64,000 nucleotides of DNA from Pseudarthrobacter equi. Lineage in GTDB: Bacteria; Actinomycetota; Actinomycetes; Actinomycetales; Micrococcaceae. Both the position numbers and the translations under genes were made by a program. Below the pieces are notes generated by a model. The model was not told where the DNA came from, made no database searches, and saw nothing but the letters and a program-made list of their open reading frames with translations. Each line of letters begins with the position of its first letter. Within the stretch, counting starts at the first letter, position 1. The DNA lies in assembly GCF_900105535.1 (NCBI RefSeq), contig NZ_LT629779.1:2666001-2730000 (forward strand), read 5' to 3'. Shown one piece after another: positions 8,345-17,664 of this stretch.

Positions 8345-10354
8345 CTAGCTGGTCCGGTTACGGACGGCTTCGGTGATCCGCTTGACTGCCTCTGCCACCG
8401 GCACGCCGTTGTCCTGGCTGCCGTCCCGGAACCGGAAGGAAACCGCGCCGGCTTCGGCGTCGTCTCCGCCGGCGATCAGCACGAACGGGATCTTGTCCTT
8501 GCTGGCGGTACGGATCTTCTTCGGGAAACGGTCCGAGGAGGTGTCCACCTCGGCACGGATACCGGCCGCCTTCAGCTGGTCGACGACGTCGAACATGTAC
8601 TCGTTGAAGGTTTCGGCCACCGGGATGCCCACCACCTGGACGGGTGCCAGCCATGCCGGGAAGGCGCCGGCGTAGTGTTCGGTGAGGACGCCCATGAACC
8701 GCTCCACCGAGCCGAAAAGTGCACGGTGGATCATCACGGGACGCTGCCGGCTGCCGTCTGCAGCCTGGAATTCGAGTTCGAAGCGTTCGGGCAGGTTGAA
8801 GTCCAGCTGGATGGTGGACATCTGCCAGGTGCGGCCCAGGGCGTCCTTGGCCTGCACGGAGATCTTGGGGCCGTAGAACGCGGCTCCACCCGGATCCGGT
8901 ACGAGTTCCAGTCCCGATTCCTGCGCCACTTCGGCCAGGGTGCGGGTGGCTTCCTCCCACGCAGCGTCCTCGCCGACATACTTCTCCGGGTCCTTGGTGG
9001 ACAGCTCCAGGTAGAAGTCGTTGAGGCCGTAGTCCTTGAGCAGGTCCAGGACGAAGGTGAGCGTCTTGGTGAGCTCGTCCTTCATCTGCTCGCGGGTGCA
9101 GTAGATGTGGGCATCGTCCTGTGTCATCCCACGGACGCGGGTCAGGCCGTGGACCACGCCGGACTTCTCGTACCGGTAGACAGACCCGAATTCAAACAGG
9201 CGAAGCGGAAGTTCGCGGTAGGACCGGCCACGCGAACGGAAGATCAGGTTGTGCATGGGGCAGTTCATCGGCTTCAGGTAATAGTCCTGGCCGGGCTTGC
9301 GGACGGTGCCGTCCTCATTGAGCTCGGCGTCGACGTGCATCGCCGGGAACATGCCCTCCTTGTACCAGTCCAGGTGCCCGGAAACTTCGTACAGGTGGCC
9401 CTTGGTGATGTGCGGGGTGTAGACGAACTCGTAGCCGGCCTCCACGTGGCGCTGGCGGGAGTAGTCCTCCATTTCCTTCCGGATGATGCCGCCCTTGGGG
9501 TGGAACACCGGAAGGCCCGAGCCCAGCTCATCCGGGAAGGAGAACAGGTCAAGCTCGGAACCGAGCTTGCGGTGGTCACGGCGTTCGGCCTCCGCGATCC
9601 GTTCCTGGTAGGCCTTAAGGGCGTCCTTGGTGGGCCAGGCGGTGCCGTAGATGCGCTGCAGCTGCTGGTTCTTCTGGTTGCCCAGCCAGTAGGCGGACGA
9701 GGAACGGGTCAGGGCGAAGGCGTTGGAAATGAGCTTGGTGTTGGGCAGGTGCGGGCCACGGCAGAGGTCGCACCAGACAGTGGTGCCTTCCTTGCGCTCA
9801 ACGTTGTCGTAGATGGTGATGTCGCCGGCGCCGACCTCGACGTTCACGCCTTCGCCGGCCTCGGCAGCTTCGTTCTTCTTGCCCAGCAGCTCGAGCTTGT
9901 AGGGCTCGTTCTTCATGGCTTCGCGGGCTTCGTCCTCGCTGACAACGCGGCGGACGAACTTCTGGTTCTGGTTGATGATCTTCTGCATCATCTTCTCGAG
10001 GGTTTTGAGGTCCTCGGGGGTGAACGGTTCGGCGACGTCGAAGTCGAAGTAGAAGCCATCAGTGATGTAGGGGCCGATGCCGAGCTTGGCGTCGGGGCGC
10101 AGCTGCTGGACGGCCTGGGCCATGACGTGTGCGGTGGAGTGGCGCAGGACGTTCAGTCCATCCGGGGATTCGATGGTGACGCCTTCCACCTCGGCACCTT
10201 CGGGCAGTTCCTGGTCCAGGTCCTTGAGTTCGCCATTAACGCGGGCCACGACAACATCGCGGCGCTCAAAGAAGAGTTCCGCACCGGTTGTCCCGGTAGT
10301 CACCTTGGTCTCTTCGCCGTCGACGAGAAGGGTGATCTGCTGGGCATCTGACAC
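8345..10354 (-). CDS. thrS: Threonyl-tRNA synthetase
   Basis: 669 aa. Order of domains: N-terminal TGS domain ([11 protein letters not shown]), the HxxxH-type editing domain ([11 protein letters not shown], with a later C-x3-H in CDLCRGPH), the class II core with motif 2 ([26 protein letters not shown]) and zinc-ligand Cys in MNCPMHN, and the anticodon-binding C-terminus. It charges tRNA-Thr with ATP. It heads the thrS-HIT-pgsA operon. The 128 bp upstream, back to the dnaE2 stop, carry no T-box-like element that I can recognise. Confidence 0.97.
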   Translation of the reverse strand: MSDAQQITLLVDGEETKVTTGTTGAELFFERRDVVVARVNGELKDLDQELPEGAEVEGVTIESPDGLNVLRHSTAHVMAQAVQQLRPDAKLGIGPYITDGFYFDFDVAEPFTPEDLKTLEKMMQKIINQNQKFVRRVVSEDEAREAMKNEPYKLELLGKKNEAAEAGEGVNVEVGAGDITIYDNVERKEGTTVWCDLCRGPHLPNTKLISNAFALTRSSSAYWLGNQKNQQLQRIYGTAWPTKDALKAYQERIAEAERRDHRKLGSELDLFSFPDELGSGLPVFHPKGGIIRKEMEDYSRQRHVEAGYEFVYTPHITKGHLYEVSGHLDWYKEGMFPAMHVDAELNEDGTVRKPGQDYYLKPMNCPMHNLIFRSRGRSYRELPLRLFEFGSVYRYEKSGVVHGLTRVRGMTQDDAHIYCTREQMKDELTKTLTFVLDLLKDYGLNDFYLELSTKDPEKYVGEDAAWEEATRTLAEVAQESGLELVPDPGGAAFYGPKISVQAKDALGRTWQMSTIQLDFNLPERFELEFQAADGSRQRPVMIHRALFGSVERFMGVLTEHYAGAFPAWLAPVQVVGIPVAETFNEYMFDVVDQLKAAGIRAEVDTSSDRFPKKIRTASKDKIPFVLIAGGDDAEAGAVSFRFRDGSQDNGVPVAEAVKRITEAVRNRTS

Positions 10355-10482
10355 GGGTGTCTCCTATTCAAAGTTGAGGCTTCATAGCTTGCGGCGTACG
10401 GGGACCACAGCCAGCCACCGTCAATGCTATCGGTTCGGCGGAGGGCCGACCAACGCGGCTCACGGCAGCGGGAAAGCCGAAG

Positions 10483-13400
10483 TCAGCCGTTGAAACCGGT
10501 GATGGCGAGGCTCCTGGCAATGCCGTCCAGTGGGTGCGCCACGTCCTGGAAGGAAGTTTCCGACGGCGGGAACGGCAGCGTTTCGGGCCTGCTGAGGTCC
10601 CAGGCCATGCTGGCGCTAAGGCTGATTCCCCGCGGACCGGTCCTGCGGGTGGTGCCCCGGATCAGCAGCATCCGGGTTCCGAACAGGAGCGGACCGGCGC
10701 TTTCCTGGGCTTCATGGAAGAACACTGAATCGATGCAGCCGGTACCGTCGTCGATGCTGATGAACACCACCCGCCGGCCCCCACGCATGGGTGGCGTCTG
10801 GGTGGCTACCCGGACGCCGGCCACCAGCACTTCGGTTCCGTTCCGCAGTCCCAGCAGCTTGTCGGCCGTGGTGACGCCCAGTTTTTCCAGGATTGGGCGG
10901 TGGCTGTCCATCAGGTGGGTGCTGACATCCACAGCCATCAGGTCAAGTTCAGCCCGGACGGTTTCCACCAGGGTCGGTTGGGGCAGCCCGGGTTTAACGT
11001 TGCGCAACTCAATATCGCCTAGCGGGAAGGACAGCTGCCCTTCCACTACGTCGGTGCCCTTCCGGCTTCCTGAGACCTGGAGTTGCTGCAGGTGCTGGAC
11101 GAGGTCGGCCCGGTTGGCAGTTCCTCCTGCCTCCCGGTGGAGGGAGTCGAACGCGCCAAGCTGGGCAAGCCGCTTGATGCTGGGCTTACTGATCCTGGAA
11201 CGCGACCGAAGGTCCGCGAGCGAGTCAAAAGGCTGCCCGGCGACGATCCTTTTCAGTTCAGTACCCGAAAGCCCGTAAATGCCTTTCAGGCTGAGACGTA
11301 TCCCCAGCTTTCCGGAATCGGCTCCGGTCAGGATCCGCTCTACCCGGTATTCGTCCTTGCTCCGGTTGATGTCCAGCGGAAGGATGGGGATGCCCAGGCG
11401 CCGTGCTTCAGCTACCAGCAACCGTTTGGGGTACATGCCGGGATCGTGTTCCCACAGCCCAGCCAGGAAGGCCTCCGGGTGGTGCGTTTTGAGCCAGGCG
11501 GACTGGTATGTGGGAACGGCAAAGGCTGCGCCGTGGGCCTTGCAGAACCCGAAACTTCCAAAGGCCTTCAGGGTTCCCCAAACTTTGTCCACCACCTCGT
11601 GGGCATACCCTTTGGCGCGGGCTGCCTTGCGGAAGAACTCCTCCACAGCGGGTTCGCGGTTTTCATTGCCCAGGGCACGCCGGAACTCGTCGGCACGGGC
11701 AAGCCCGCAGTGGGTCATGACATCGAAGGTCTTGAGGATCTGTTCATGGAACACCGTGACCCCGTGGGTTTCGGCAAGGACTGGCTTGAGGTCCGGGTGG
11801 GGATATACCTCGGGGGCGAAGCCGTGCCGGTGCTCCAGGAAAGGCCGGACCATGTCTGATTTCATGGGCCCCGGCCGGAACAGGGAGATGTCGATGATGA
11901 GGTCGTTGAATTCCCGGGGTGCCATTTTGCCGATCAGTTCCCGCTGCCCGGGAGACTCGATCTGGAAACATCCGAGTGTATGGGTACTCCTAATGAGTTC
12001 GAACGTGGCTTCGTCGTCCAGCGGAACAGCATTGAGATCGATGTGCCCGTTATCCGCGATGTAGTCAGGGCCGGCCCCTTCCGGACCGGGAGCATGGTGC
12101 CCTGCTGCTACAACGTCGCTCTTGGAGGGATGGATCCGGATGATTTCACGGACGGCAAACGCCATGGCGCTCTGCATCCTGACGCCCAGGACATCAAGCT
12201 TCAGCATTCCCATGGGATCCATGTCATGTTTGTCGAACTGGCTCATGGGCAGCCCCAACCCGCTGGGCTGGACCGGGGTGCGGTCCAGCAGGGTGGCGTC
12301 ACCCAGGATCACTCCGCAGGGGTGCATGGAGATATGGCGGGGCAGCCGATCAAGGCGTTCAGTCAGGTCCACCAGGAGATCCAGTTGCTGGTTGCCGTCT
12401 GTGTCCCGTTGTTCCACCCGTCCGGCGAATTCGCGCAGTTCTGGTTTTTCCTGGAGCGCTTCACGGAATTTCCCTGCGGAAAAGCGCCACAGCTGCTTGG
12501 CAATCTCCCCCACCTCGTCGCCGTCCATTCCCAGGGCGAGGCCGGCATCGCGGACTGCTCCCCTGGCCCGGTATCCGTTTTGCATGCTCATCAGGGTGAC
12601 CCGCTCAGCCCCGAACCGTTCGAAGATTTTGCGGTATACATTGTGGCGCTCGGCGCTTTCGACGTCGATATCGATATCCGGCAGGGTGGCCCTGTCCTGG
12701 GACAGGAAACGCTCAAATATCAGATCATGCTGCAGCGGATTTACCTGGCTGACGTCAATCAGGTAGTTGACCAGGCTGGATGCACCTGAGCCTCTTGCTG
12801 CGGCACGAACTCCCATGTCCTGGATCATCCTGGAGACTTCAGCCACGGTCAGGAAGTAGGAGGAGAAGTTGAGGTTGCGGATGATCCCCAGCTCATGCTC
12901 GAGCCTGGTGAGCATGGTTTGCTCAGCGGTACCGGTAATACCCGGGAAGCGCCTGGCGATTCCGGCATGGCACCGTTGGACCAGTTCCAGGGCGGGGTCC
13001 TGGTTGATCCCGATGATGGACGCTTCCGGAACGACCGGCTGCTTCCACCCCATGTCACTGGCAGGATCGATGCGGCAGGCATCGGCGAGCGCCTCGGTCT
13101 GTGCAAGGAGCTGCGTAAGGTCTGCGGCGCCGTAGCCTGCAGCGGAAATGACTTCCTGGGCAAGCCGGCGCATGTGGTTTGAGGTTTTCAGCCATCCCTG
13201 GCCGGTGGGCTGCAGGAGGGGTTCGCCGGCCAGTTCGGGAAGGGATTTGAGCGTGCGTGCGGAGTCGAGGACGTCGGCAGTGGGCGCTCCGTCCGCTCCG
13301 CAATACCTGACGGCATTGGTGAGGACCGCAGGAACACGGTGTTCTTCGGCGAGTCGAAGCATCCTTACCGCGTGGGCGGTGCTCAGGGGTGACCCGGGGG

Positions 13401-13968
13401 CGCTGAGCTGGGAAACAATCTCTGCCACCACTGTCCCAGCGGGCATGGCATCGAGCCATTGCTTGAACAGGGTGCGTGGACGCAGGTATCGCCTTCCTCC
13501 CATGGCACGCCCCACGTCGGAGTCTGGCCCGATGAGGACCACCAGGACTGGTTTGAGCGTTTGGGGGTCGAGGGTCCTTGAGGCCAGTTCTGCCCGGGTC
13601 ACTGCCACGGGGATGGCACCCCCGGCCTTGCCGGACGTCCGGGAGTGGGCATCTGAGATCAGCCGGCAGAGCGCCCTGTAGCCGGCACCGTTGTTGTGCC
13701 CCTTGGCGAGCACCACAACCCGTCCGGCGACCTCGGTGCGGCGATCGCCGTCGTCGTCCAGCACCGCAAGGTCCACCCCAACGATGGGGTCGATCCCCGC
13801 GGCCATGCAGGCCTTGAGGTGCTTAATGGTGCCGTATAGCCCGTCGCGGTCTGTGCAGGCCAGCGCGGAGGCGCCGTCGTCAGCGGCGGCCTGGGCCAGT
13901 TCCTCCGGCCAGGAGACTCCATAGTGCGCGCTGAAGGCGGTGGAGACATGCAGGTGCGTGAAACTCAT
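10483..13968 (-). CDS. dnaE2: DnaE2 (ImuC), error-prone DNA polymerase III alpha subunit
   Basis: 1161 aa, the length of DnaE2 and shorter at the C-terminus than replicative DnaE1. N-terminal PHP domain (THLHVSTAF, ACTDRDGLYG), polymerase palm with the acidic triad region LPDIDIDVES, then HPCGVILGD, SFGFCKAHGAAFA and a C-terminal OB-fold (VLVAGVRVATQTPP). It performs damage-induced translesion synthesis. The ATG at 13968 overlaps the stop of the DUF6504 gene in ATGA, so both are read from the SOS-box promoter. The usual partner gene imuB is not next to it. The start at 14013 is possible but would extend into the upstream gene. Confidence 0.94.
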   Translation of the reverse strand: MSFTHLHVSTAFSAHYGVSWPEELAQAAADDGASALACTDRDGLYGTIKHLKACMAAGIDPIVGVDLAVLDDDGDRRTEVAGRVVVLAKGHNNGAGYRALCRLISDAHSRTSGKAGGAIPVAVTRAELASRTLDPQTLKPVLVVLIGPDSDVGRAMGGRRYLRPRTLFKQWLDAMPAGTVVAEIVSQLSAPGSPLSTAHAVRMLRLAEEHRVPAVLTNAVRYCGADGAPTADVLDSARTLKSLPELAGEPLLQPTGQGWLKTSNHMRRLAQEVISAAGYGAADLTQLLAQTEALADACRIDPASDMGWKQPVVPEASIIGINQDPALELVQRCHAGIARRFPGITGTAEQTMLTRLEHELGIIRNLNFSSYFLTVAEVSRMIQDMGVRAAARGSGASSLVNYLIDVSQVNPLQHDLIFERFLSQDRATLPDIDIDVESAERHNVYRKIFERFGAERVTLMSMQNGYRARGAVRDAGLALGMDGDEVGEIAKQLWRFSAGKFREALQEKPELREFAGRVEQRDTDGNQQLDLLVDLTERLDRLPRHISMHPCGVILGDATLLDRTPVQPSGLGLPMSQFDKHDMDPMGMLKLDVLGVRMQSAMAFAVREIIRIHPSKSDVVAAGHHAPGPEGAGPDYIADNGHIDLNAVPLDDEATFELIRSTHTLGCFQIESPGQRELIGKMAPREFNDLIIDISLFRPGPMKSDMVRPFLEHRHGFAPEVYPHPDLKPVLAETHGVTVFHEQILKTFDVMTHCGLARADEFRRALGNENREPAVEEFFRKAARAKGYAHEVVDKVWGTLKAFGSFGFCKAHGAAFAVPTYQSAWLKTHHPEAFLAGLWEHDPGMYPKRLLVAEARRLGIPILPLDINRSKDEYRVERILTGADSGKLGIRLSLKGIYGLSGTELKRIVAGQPFDSLADLRSRSRISKPSIKRLAQLGAFDSLHREAGGTANRADLVQHLQQLQVSGSRKGTDVVEGQLSFPLGDIELRNVKPGLPQPTLVETVRAELDLMAVDVSTHLMDSHRPILEKLGVTTADKLLGLRNGTEVLVAGVRVATQTPPMRGGRRVVFISIDDGTGCIDSVFFHEAQESAGPLLFGTRMLLIRGTTRRTGPRGISLSASMAWDLSRPETLPFPPSETSFQDVAHPLDGIARSLAITGFNG

Positions 13969-14312
13969 GCTGTTCTGGGTCGAAGGGCGTCGTGGATGCG
14001 CAGCAGCCGCCACCTGCCACTGCGGATGTGGCGGGTGAGGTCAAGCGTGAGTGGTTCCATGGGCTGGCTTTCCCTGCCGGGCAGATGTCCTGGCGAAGCC
14101 TGGGGCAGGACCTGGATCCGCCAGATTTCGTGATCCACCATCCCGGGGCCGCTCCCCAGGGGAACCCGGCTTTCCTCAGCCCACCATTGGCGGCGTTCGT
14201 ACCATCGGAGGGGTTCGGCGCAGATGTCATAGGTACACCCTGCCCATACAAGGCTCTGGGGAAGACCGTCGGAGGTGCAGGCGACATCAACTGATTCGCT
14301 GAACATGCCCAT
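13965..14312 (-). CDS. DUF6504-like small protein of the mutasome cassette
   Basis: 115 aa from ATG 14312 (MGMFSESVDVACTSDG), rich in Trp and Arg: YERRQWWAEE, HEIWRIQVLP, RSGRWRLLRIHDALRP. It resembles the small proteins, or C-terminal ImuB extensions, found beside imuB/dnaE2 in actinobacteria. A direct mutasome role is inferred from the ATGA overlap with dnaE2 and the shared SOS box 39 bp upstream of its start. The family assignment was made by memory of the conserved pattern, not by search. Confidence 0.65.
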   Translation of the reverse strand: MGMFSESVDVACTSDGLPQSLVWAGCTYDICAEPLRWYERRQWWAEESRVPLGSGPGMVDHEIWRIQVLPQASPGHLPGRESQPMEPLTLDLTRHIRSGRWRLLRIHDALRPRTA

Positions 14313-14351
14313 GGCGCCTCCGGGACTGGCTGGTACTGCAAACTGGGGAAA

Positions 14352-14375
14352 ATATTCGAATATGTGTTCGAATAT
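14352..14375. promoter_or_regulatory. LexA-binding SOS box
   Basis: A perfect 9-bp inverted repeat, ATATTCGAA and TTCGAATAT, separated by 6 bp. The core CGAATATGTGTTCG matches the Gram-positive/actinobacterial SOS consensus CGAACRNRYGTTYG at 13 of 14 positions. It lies 40 bp before the DUF6504-dnaE2 start on the minus strand and 87 bp before the divergent gene at 14462, so it may control both. Confidence 0.85.
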
Positions 14376-14461
14376 CTCCAGTCTACGCCCGGCCCCACCC
14401 AATGCATAGAATCGTGGTTCAGGGGGTGGACTGACAGTTCTGCAGGGAGCAGGATGGGTGC

Positions 14462-14851
14462 ATGAGCACCTCTGACGCACTCCTCAAACAAGTCAGCATC
14501 AAGGCACAGGACTCCACGCTGGTGGCCACGTTCGATATAGACGGCAACATCCCCGGTTCCGGCGCCTACGTGGTGGGTCTTGTGGCGGCGAGTCCGGACT
14601 ACTCATCCCAGCGCCGGCTGGGCATTGAATTCATGAACGGGGAGGCCATAGCCTTCTTTTCGTTTAACCACGAACAGAACTGTGAGGAGAACTATGACCT
14701 GGGCGGCGTCAGCCATTCAGGCAGCACCATCACAGGCAACTTCCCCATGGCAGCAATCAATGGCCTCGGCAAGGGCCATGTGATGACAGGCTTCAGCGAG
14801 GCTGACGGGCGGGACTTCCAGTCCGGCGTGAAGGTGGACGAAAACCTCTAG
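14462..14851 (+). CDS. Conserved hypothetical protein
   Basis: 129 aa, acidic and without a signal peptide or membrane segment. It begins MSTSDALLKQVSIKAQDSTL and contains a beta-rich pattern (ATFDIDGNIPGSGAYVVGL, IAFFSFNHEQNCEENYDLGG). I do not recognise the family. Codon usage matches its neighbours, with strong third-position G/C. The SOS box shared with dnaE2 lies 87 bp upstream, so damage induction is possible, but the box is closer to the dnaE2 side. Confidence 0.7.
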   Translation: MSTSDALLKQVSIKAQDSTLVATFDIDGNIPGSGAYVVGLVAASPDYSSQRRLGIEFMNGEAIAFFSFNHEQNCEENYDLGGVSHSGSTITGNFPMAAINGLGKGHVMTGFSEADGRDFQSGVKVDENL

Positions 14852-14902
14852 GGTTCCCCGCAGCGTTGCAGCTGCAGGGTAAGGAGGGGTGGCCCGGGCG
14901 GG

Positions 14903-15226
14903 TCAGCCGTTGTCTTCGTGGTGGACCCGGAGCTCCAGTTCGATGAATCCGGAGATCATTGCCCGGTACGTCGCTTCCACGATGTCCGGGTCGATGTCCT
15001 TCTTCTCAGCTGCCGAGCGGACATGCTGGATGATTTTCTCCACGCGGTCCGGTGCGCGGACTTCGGCGTCGTCACCCTTGAGGGTGCCGGCGATCCTGAT
15101 CAGGCGTTCGCGGCGCGCAATAAGGGTGACGATCTGGTCGTCCACCTCATCCACGGCAATTCGGACTGCGGCGAGCTGTTCCTTGTCGGCCAGTGCATCC
15201 CGGTCGTTTCCTTGAATTGTTGCCAT
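14903..15226 (-). CDS. AroQ-class chorismate mutase
   Basis: 107 aa. All-helical chorismate mutase type II pattern: VRIAVDEVDDQIVTLIARRERLIRIAGTLK supplies the first helix with Arg and Lys ligands, followed by RVEKIIQHVRS and the C-terminal YRAMISGFIELE helix. It converts chorismate to prephenate for Phe/Tyr synthesis. The frame is open to 15268, but the ATG at 15226 (MATIQGNDRD) gives the normal length. A TACTGT hexamer lies 6 nt upstream, so the mRNA is probably leaderless. Confidence 0.88.
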   Translation of the reverse strand: MATIQGNDRDALADKEQLAAVRIAVDEVDDQIVTLIARRERLIRIAGTLKGDDAEVRAPDRVEKIIQHVRSAAEKKDIDPDIVEATYRAMISGFIELELRVHHEDNG

Positions 15227-15232
15227 CTTCTG

Positions 15233-15239
15233 ACAGTAT
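15233..15239. promoter_or_regulatory. Overlapping divergent -10 elements
   Basis: Only 19 bp separate the ATG codons of the chorismate mutase (15226, minus) and the VOC protein (15246, plus). TACTGT on the minus strand (15238-15233) and CAGTAT on the plus strand (15234-15239) are each exactly 6 nt from their ATG. The two -10 hexamers share five base pairs, so both genes would be leaderless and their promoters could not be occupied at once. Confidence 0.4.
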
Positions 15240-15245
15240 CGAAGC

Positions 15246-15668
15246 ATGCAACCCAGAGTCGACTTCATCTCGCTAGGTGTCCGCAGTGTTCCGGCCTCCC
15301 GGGCCTTTTATGTCGACGGTCTCGGGTGGCCCGTGCACCGGGAGGTCCCCGGCGAAGTCGTTTTCATCCAGGCCAACCACGGGCTGGTGCTTTCCCTGTG
15401 GGATGCGGGCCAGATGCACGCCGAGGCCGGGGTGGACGCTCCCGGACCGGTCCCCTGCATCACCCTGAGCCATAACGTGCACGCCGCCGATGAGGTGGAC
15501 CGGGTCCTGGAGGAGGCGAAGGCCGCCGGGGCTGCAGTTACCGGCGAACCGGTCACCCAGCCGTGGGGCGGCTACACGGGGTACTTCTCCGATCCGGACG
15601 GTTTCCGCTGGGAAGTTGCGTACAACCCCACCTGGGCAGTGGACGACGACGGGACGGTCACCGTCTGA
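15246..15668 (+). CDS. VOC (glyoxalase/bleomycin-resistance fold) protein
   Basis: 140 aa starting MQPRVDFISLGVRSVPASRAF. Two beta-alpha-beta-beta-beta halves, with metal-site-like residues in DFISLGV and the terminal FSDPDGFRWEVAYNP segment common to the family. The substrate is unknown. Divergent from chorismate mutase with only 19 bp between starts. It is not followed by a co-directional gene. Confidence 0.85.
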   Translation: MQPRVDFISLGVRSVPASRAFYVDGLGWPVHREVPGEVVFIQANHGLVLSLWDAGQMHAEAGVDAPGPVPCITLSHNVHAADEVDRVLEEAKAAGAAVTGEPVTQPWGGYTGYFSDPDGFRWEVAYNPTWAVDDDGTVTV

Positions 15669-15693
15669 GTTCCGGTTCCGGCGGTCCGGGCTG

Positions 15694-16455
15694 CTAGAAG
15701 AGGGCCTCCACGGGCCGGATGAGCTCCGGACCGTTGTTGCGGACGTTGCCCACCTCTTTGCCCACGGACTCCACGTGCCAGTCGGCGGCCACATCCTTGA
15801 CCCCGGACCGCACCATGTCCACCAGGGCGGCGGCGTCATCAGCCTGCGGATCAAGCCAGGCCTGCATGGTGTCCCTGTCCATGGGCAGCGGTACCCGGTC
15901 ATGGAGTGCGGTCAGTTTCCCGAACACGGTTGATTCGGAGCCCGGCGGCGGGGTGTCTGCCGTCAGGATGGACGTGGAAAGCAGCCACTGGCCGGGCTCG
16001 CCCGCCGGCACCGACGGATCGCGCCACCATTCATAGAGGCCTGCGAAGGCCAGCCCCCTTTCTGCGCCGGGGTGCACGTAGTACGGCTGCTTGGACTTCC
16101 CGGGGCCCTGCTTCCACTCGTAGTAGCCATCGGCGGGGACGGCGCAGCGCCGTGACTTGATCGCCTTCCGGAAGGCAGGCTTCTCCAGCACTGATTCGCT
16201 GCGGGCGTTGATCATTTTGGACCCGATGCCCGGGTCTTTGGCCCAGGAAGGAACCAGGCCCCAGCGGGCGACGTGCAGCTGGCGGACCTGCCGGGCGTCC
16301 GGGCCGTTCTCAACCAACCGCTCCAGGACAATGGGGACGGCATCGGTGGGAGCTACATTCCACGACGGCGGAATGCTCACCTCGTCCTCCAGTTCGGCGT
16401 CGAATTCTGCCAGGAGGTCCCCCACGGCGCGTGCCATTACGTAGCGTCCACACAT
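15694..16455 (-). CDS. SRAP (YedK/HMCES-type) DNA-protein crosslink protein
   Basis: 253 aa from ATG 16455, so the mature N-terminus is Cys2 (MCGRYV), the residue that forms the thiazolidine link with abasic sites in ssDNA. Other family marks are NARSES with the active Glu region, CAVPADGYYEW and ALHDRVPLPM with the conserved His. It shields abasic sites during replication. No SOS box is visible just upstream here. The start is fixed by the requirement for Cys at position 2. Confidence 0.93.
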   Translation of the reverse strand: MCGRYVMARAVGDLLAEFDAELEDEVSIPPSWNVAPTDAVPIVLERLVENGPDARQVRQLHVARWGLVPSWAKDPGIGSKMINARSESVLEKPAFRKAIKSRRCAVPADGYYEWKQGPGKSKQPYYVHPGAERGLAFAGLYEWWRDPSVPAGEPGQWLLSTSILTADTPPPGSESTVFGKLTALHDRVPLPMDRDTMQAWLDPQADDAAALVDMVRSGVKDVAADWHVESVGKEVGNVRNNGPELIRPVEALF

Positions 16456-16586
16456 GGCTCCAGCATGCCATCGGCGCCACATACTGTCATCCGGGCAGCG
16501 CCCCGGCGGCCGGACGCCGGGGAATACCGGCGGGCACGCTACCGTTGACCCGAACGAAACCTTCACCCAACCCAGAGGAGAACCCT

Positions 16587-16844
16587 GTGGATTTCACTCC
16601 CGAAACCGGCACCATCACCATGTTTTCCACCACCTGGTGCGGCTACTGCAACCGGCTGAAGAAGCAGCTCGACGCGCAGGGCATCGGTTACACCGAAATC
16701 AACATCGAGGAAGTGGAGGGTACCGCCGAGCTCGTGGAGCAGATCAACGGCGGCAACCGCACCGTACCCACCGTCCTGTTCCCGGACGGCACGGCGGCCA
16801 CCAACCCGTCCGCTGCAGAGGTCAGGAACCGCCTGGCGGCCTAG
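16587..16844 (+). CDS. Mycoredoxin / glutaredoxin-like protein
   Basis: 85 aa, thioredoxin fold. The redox motif is WCGYC near residue 14, and the cis-proline is in RTVPTVLFPDG. CGYC glutaredoxin-like proteins in mycothiol-producing actinobacteria are mycoredoxins that reduce protein-mycothiol mixed disulfides, so that role is inferred. The GTG start (VDFTPETG) is 6 nt after AGAGGAG; the in-frame upstream ATG would give an unlikely extension. Confidence 0.88.
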   Translation: MDFTPETGTITMFSTTWCGYCNRLKKQLDAQGIGYTEINIEEVEGTAELVEQINGGNRTVPTVLFPDGTAATNPSAAEVRNRLAA

Positions 16845-16920
16845 TCCAGGACAATGCGGGCGGCCGGGCCATTACTTGCCCGGTGCCGCGCCCGGACACT
16901 GGTGATCCAGCAGACGCGGG

Positions 16921-17664
16921 TCATGCCCCCAGGCTGCCGAACGGCGCCGAAGCCAAGGTGGCATGGCCCGCGTACGTTTCGAGCAGGGCTTCGGTGACTG
17001 CTTCCACCGTCAGCCCGGGGACGAGGTCGTCCGCGGCGCCGGCCGTGGCTGGGTCCCAGTCGAGGCCGAGCGCGGCGTAGCTGTCGGTCAGGACCTTCCG
17101 GATCGGTGCGGAGTCCTCCACCACGATGACCGAACTGAACAGCCAGCCGCCGGCCACCACCCGCTGCGCAGTGCCTACGAGTTTGATGCGGGACCCGTCA
17201 GCCGCGGCCGTGCCGTGCACGCTGAATTCGCCGGGGCAGTATTCCCCCGGGATTTCCCCTACTGCGGCCTGCACACCCACCCTGCGCAGGGCGTCGGCGA
17301 AGAGCTCCCCGAAATAGCCGAACCGCCTTTTGGAACCGGCGATGGCATCGTCGTCAGGCTCAATGTGGTCCACCACCAGGGTGCCTTGGTGATAAGCGGC
17401 CGCTCGGCCGCCCGCACGGCGGACCAGGGGTTCGAAGCCGTTGTCGCGGCACGCCTGGGCGGCGGCGTCAAACCCGGGCAGCCGGGTGTCACGCTGGCCG
17501 AAGGCCACTGTGGGCGCGGGGCGGTACAGCCGAAGGGTGGGGCCCATGCTTCCGTTGCGCACCCTGGCGAGCAGCTCAAGGCCGAACTCAAGGTCCCGGG
17601 CGGCACCGAGCGAGACGTCCTGCCGGACCACGGTCAGGGTTCCGGAGTCAGGGTGGTGGGCCAT
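16921..17664 (-). CDS. Lipoate-protein ligase A / octanoyltransferase (LipM-type) family protein
   Basis: 247 aa in the BPL_LplA_LipB fold: RLYRPAPTVAFGQRD, RRAGGRAAAYHQGTLVVD, GEYCPGEFSVH and the conserved Lys of IKLVGTAQR. The Cys in YCPGEFS matches the position of the catalytic Cys of LipM-type octanoyltransferases, while the Lys is shared by all lipoyl/biotinyl ligases. It should attach octanoyl or lipoyl groups to carrier proteins. The genuine reaction cannot be decided by eye. The 76 bp to the convergent mycoredoxin gene contain only a weak hairpin. Confidence 0.78.
   Translation of the reverse strand: MAHHPDSGTLTVVRQDVSLGAARDLEFGLELLARVRNGSMGPTLRLYRPAPTVAFGQRDTRLPGFDAAAQACRDNGFEPLVRRAGGRAAAYHQGTLVVDHIEPDDDAIAGSKRRFGYFGELFADALRRVGVQAAVGEIPGEYCPGEFSVHGTAAADGSRIKLVGTAQRVVAGGWLFSSVIVVEDSAPIRKVLTDSYAALGLDWDPATAGAADDLVPGLTVEAVTEALLETYAGHATLASAPFGSLGA

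Noticed and set aside
8315..10351. A 678-codon open frame on the plus strand
   Set aside because: It is exactly antisense to thrS, whose protein is unmistakable. Long antisense frames are common in GC-rich genes.
10355..10482. T-box leader for thrS
   Set aside because: 128 bp only, with no T-box sequence or specifier stem that I can recognise.
14013..14491. A remnant of imuA' or imuB upstream of dnaE2
   Set aside because: The only sensible frame there is the 115-aa DUF6504-like protein; I see no Y-family polymerase or RecA-like motif.
16860..16910. Hairpin between the mycoredoxin and lipoyl ligase genes
   Set aside because: An imperfect GC-rich stem without a T tract; too weak to call a terminator.
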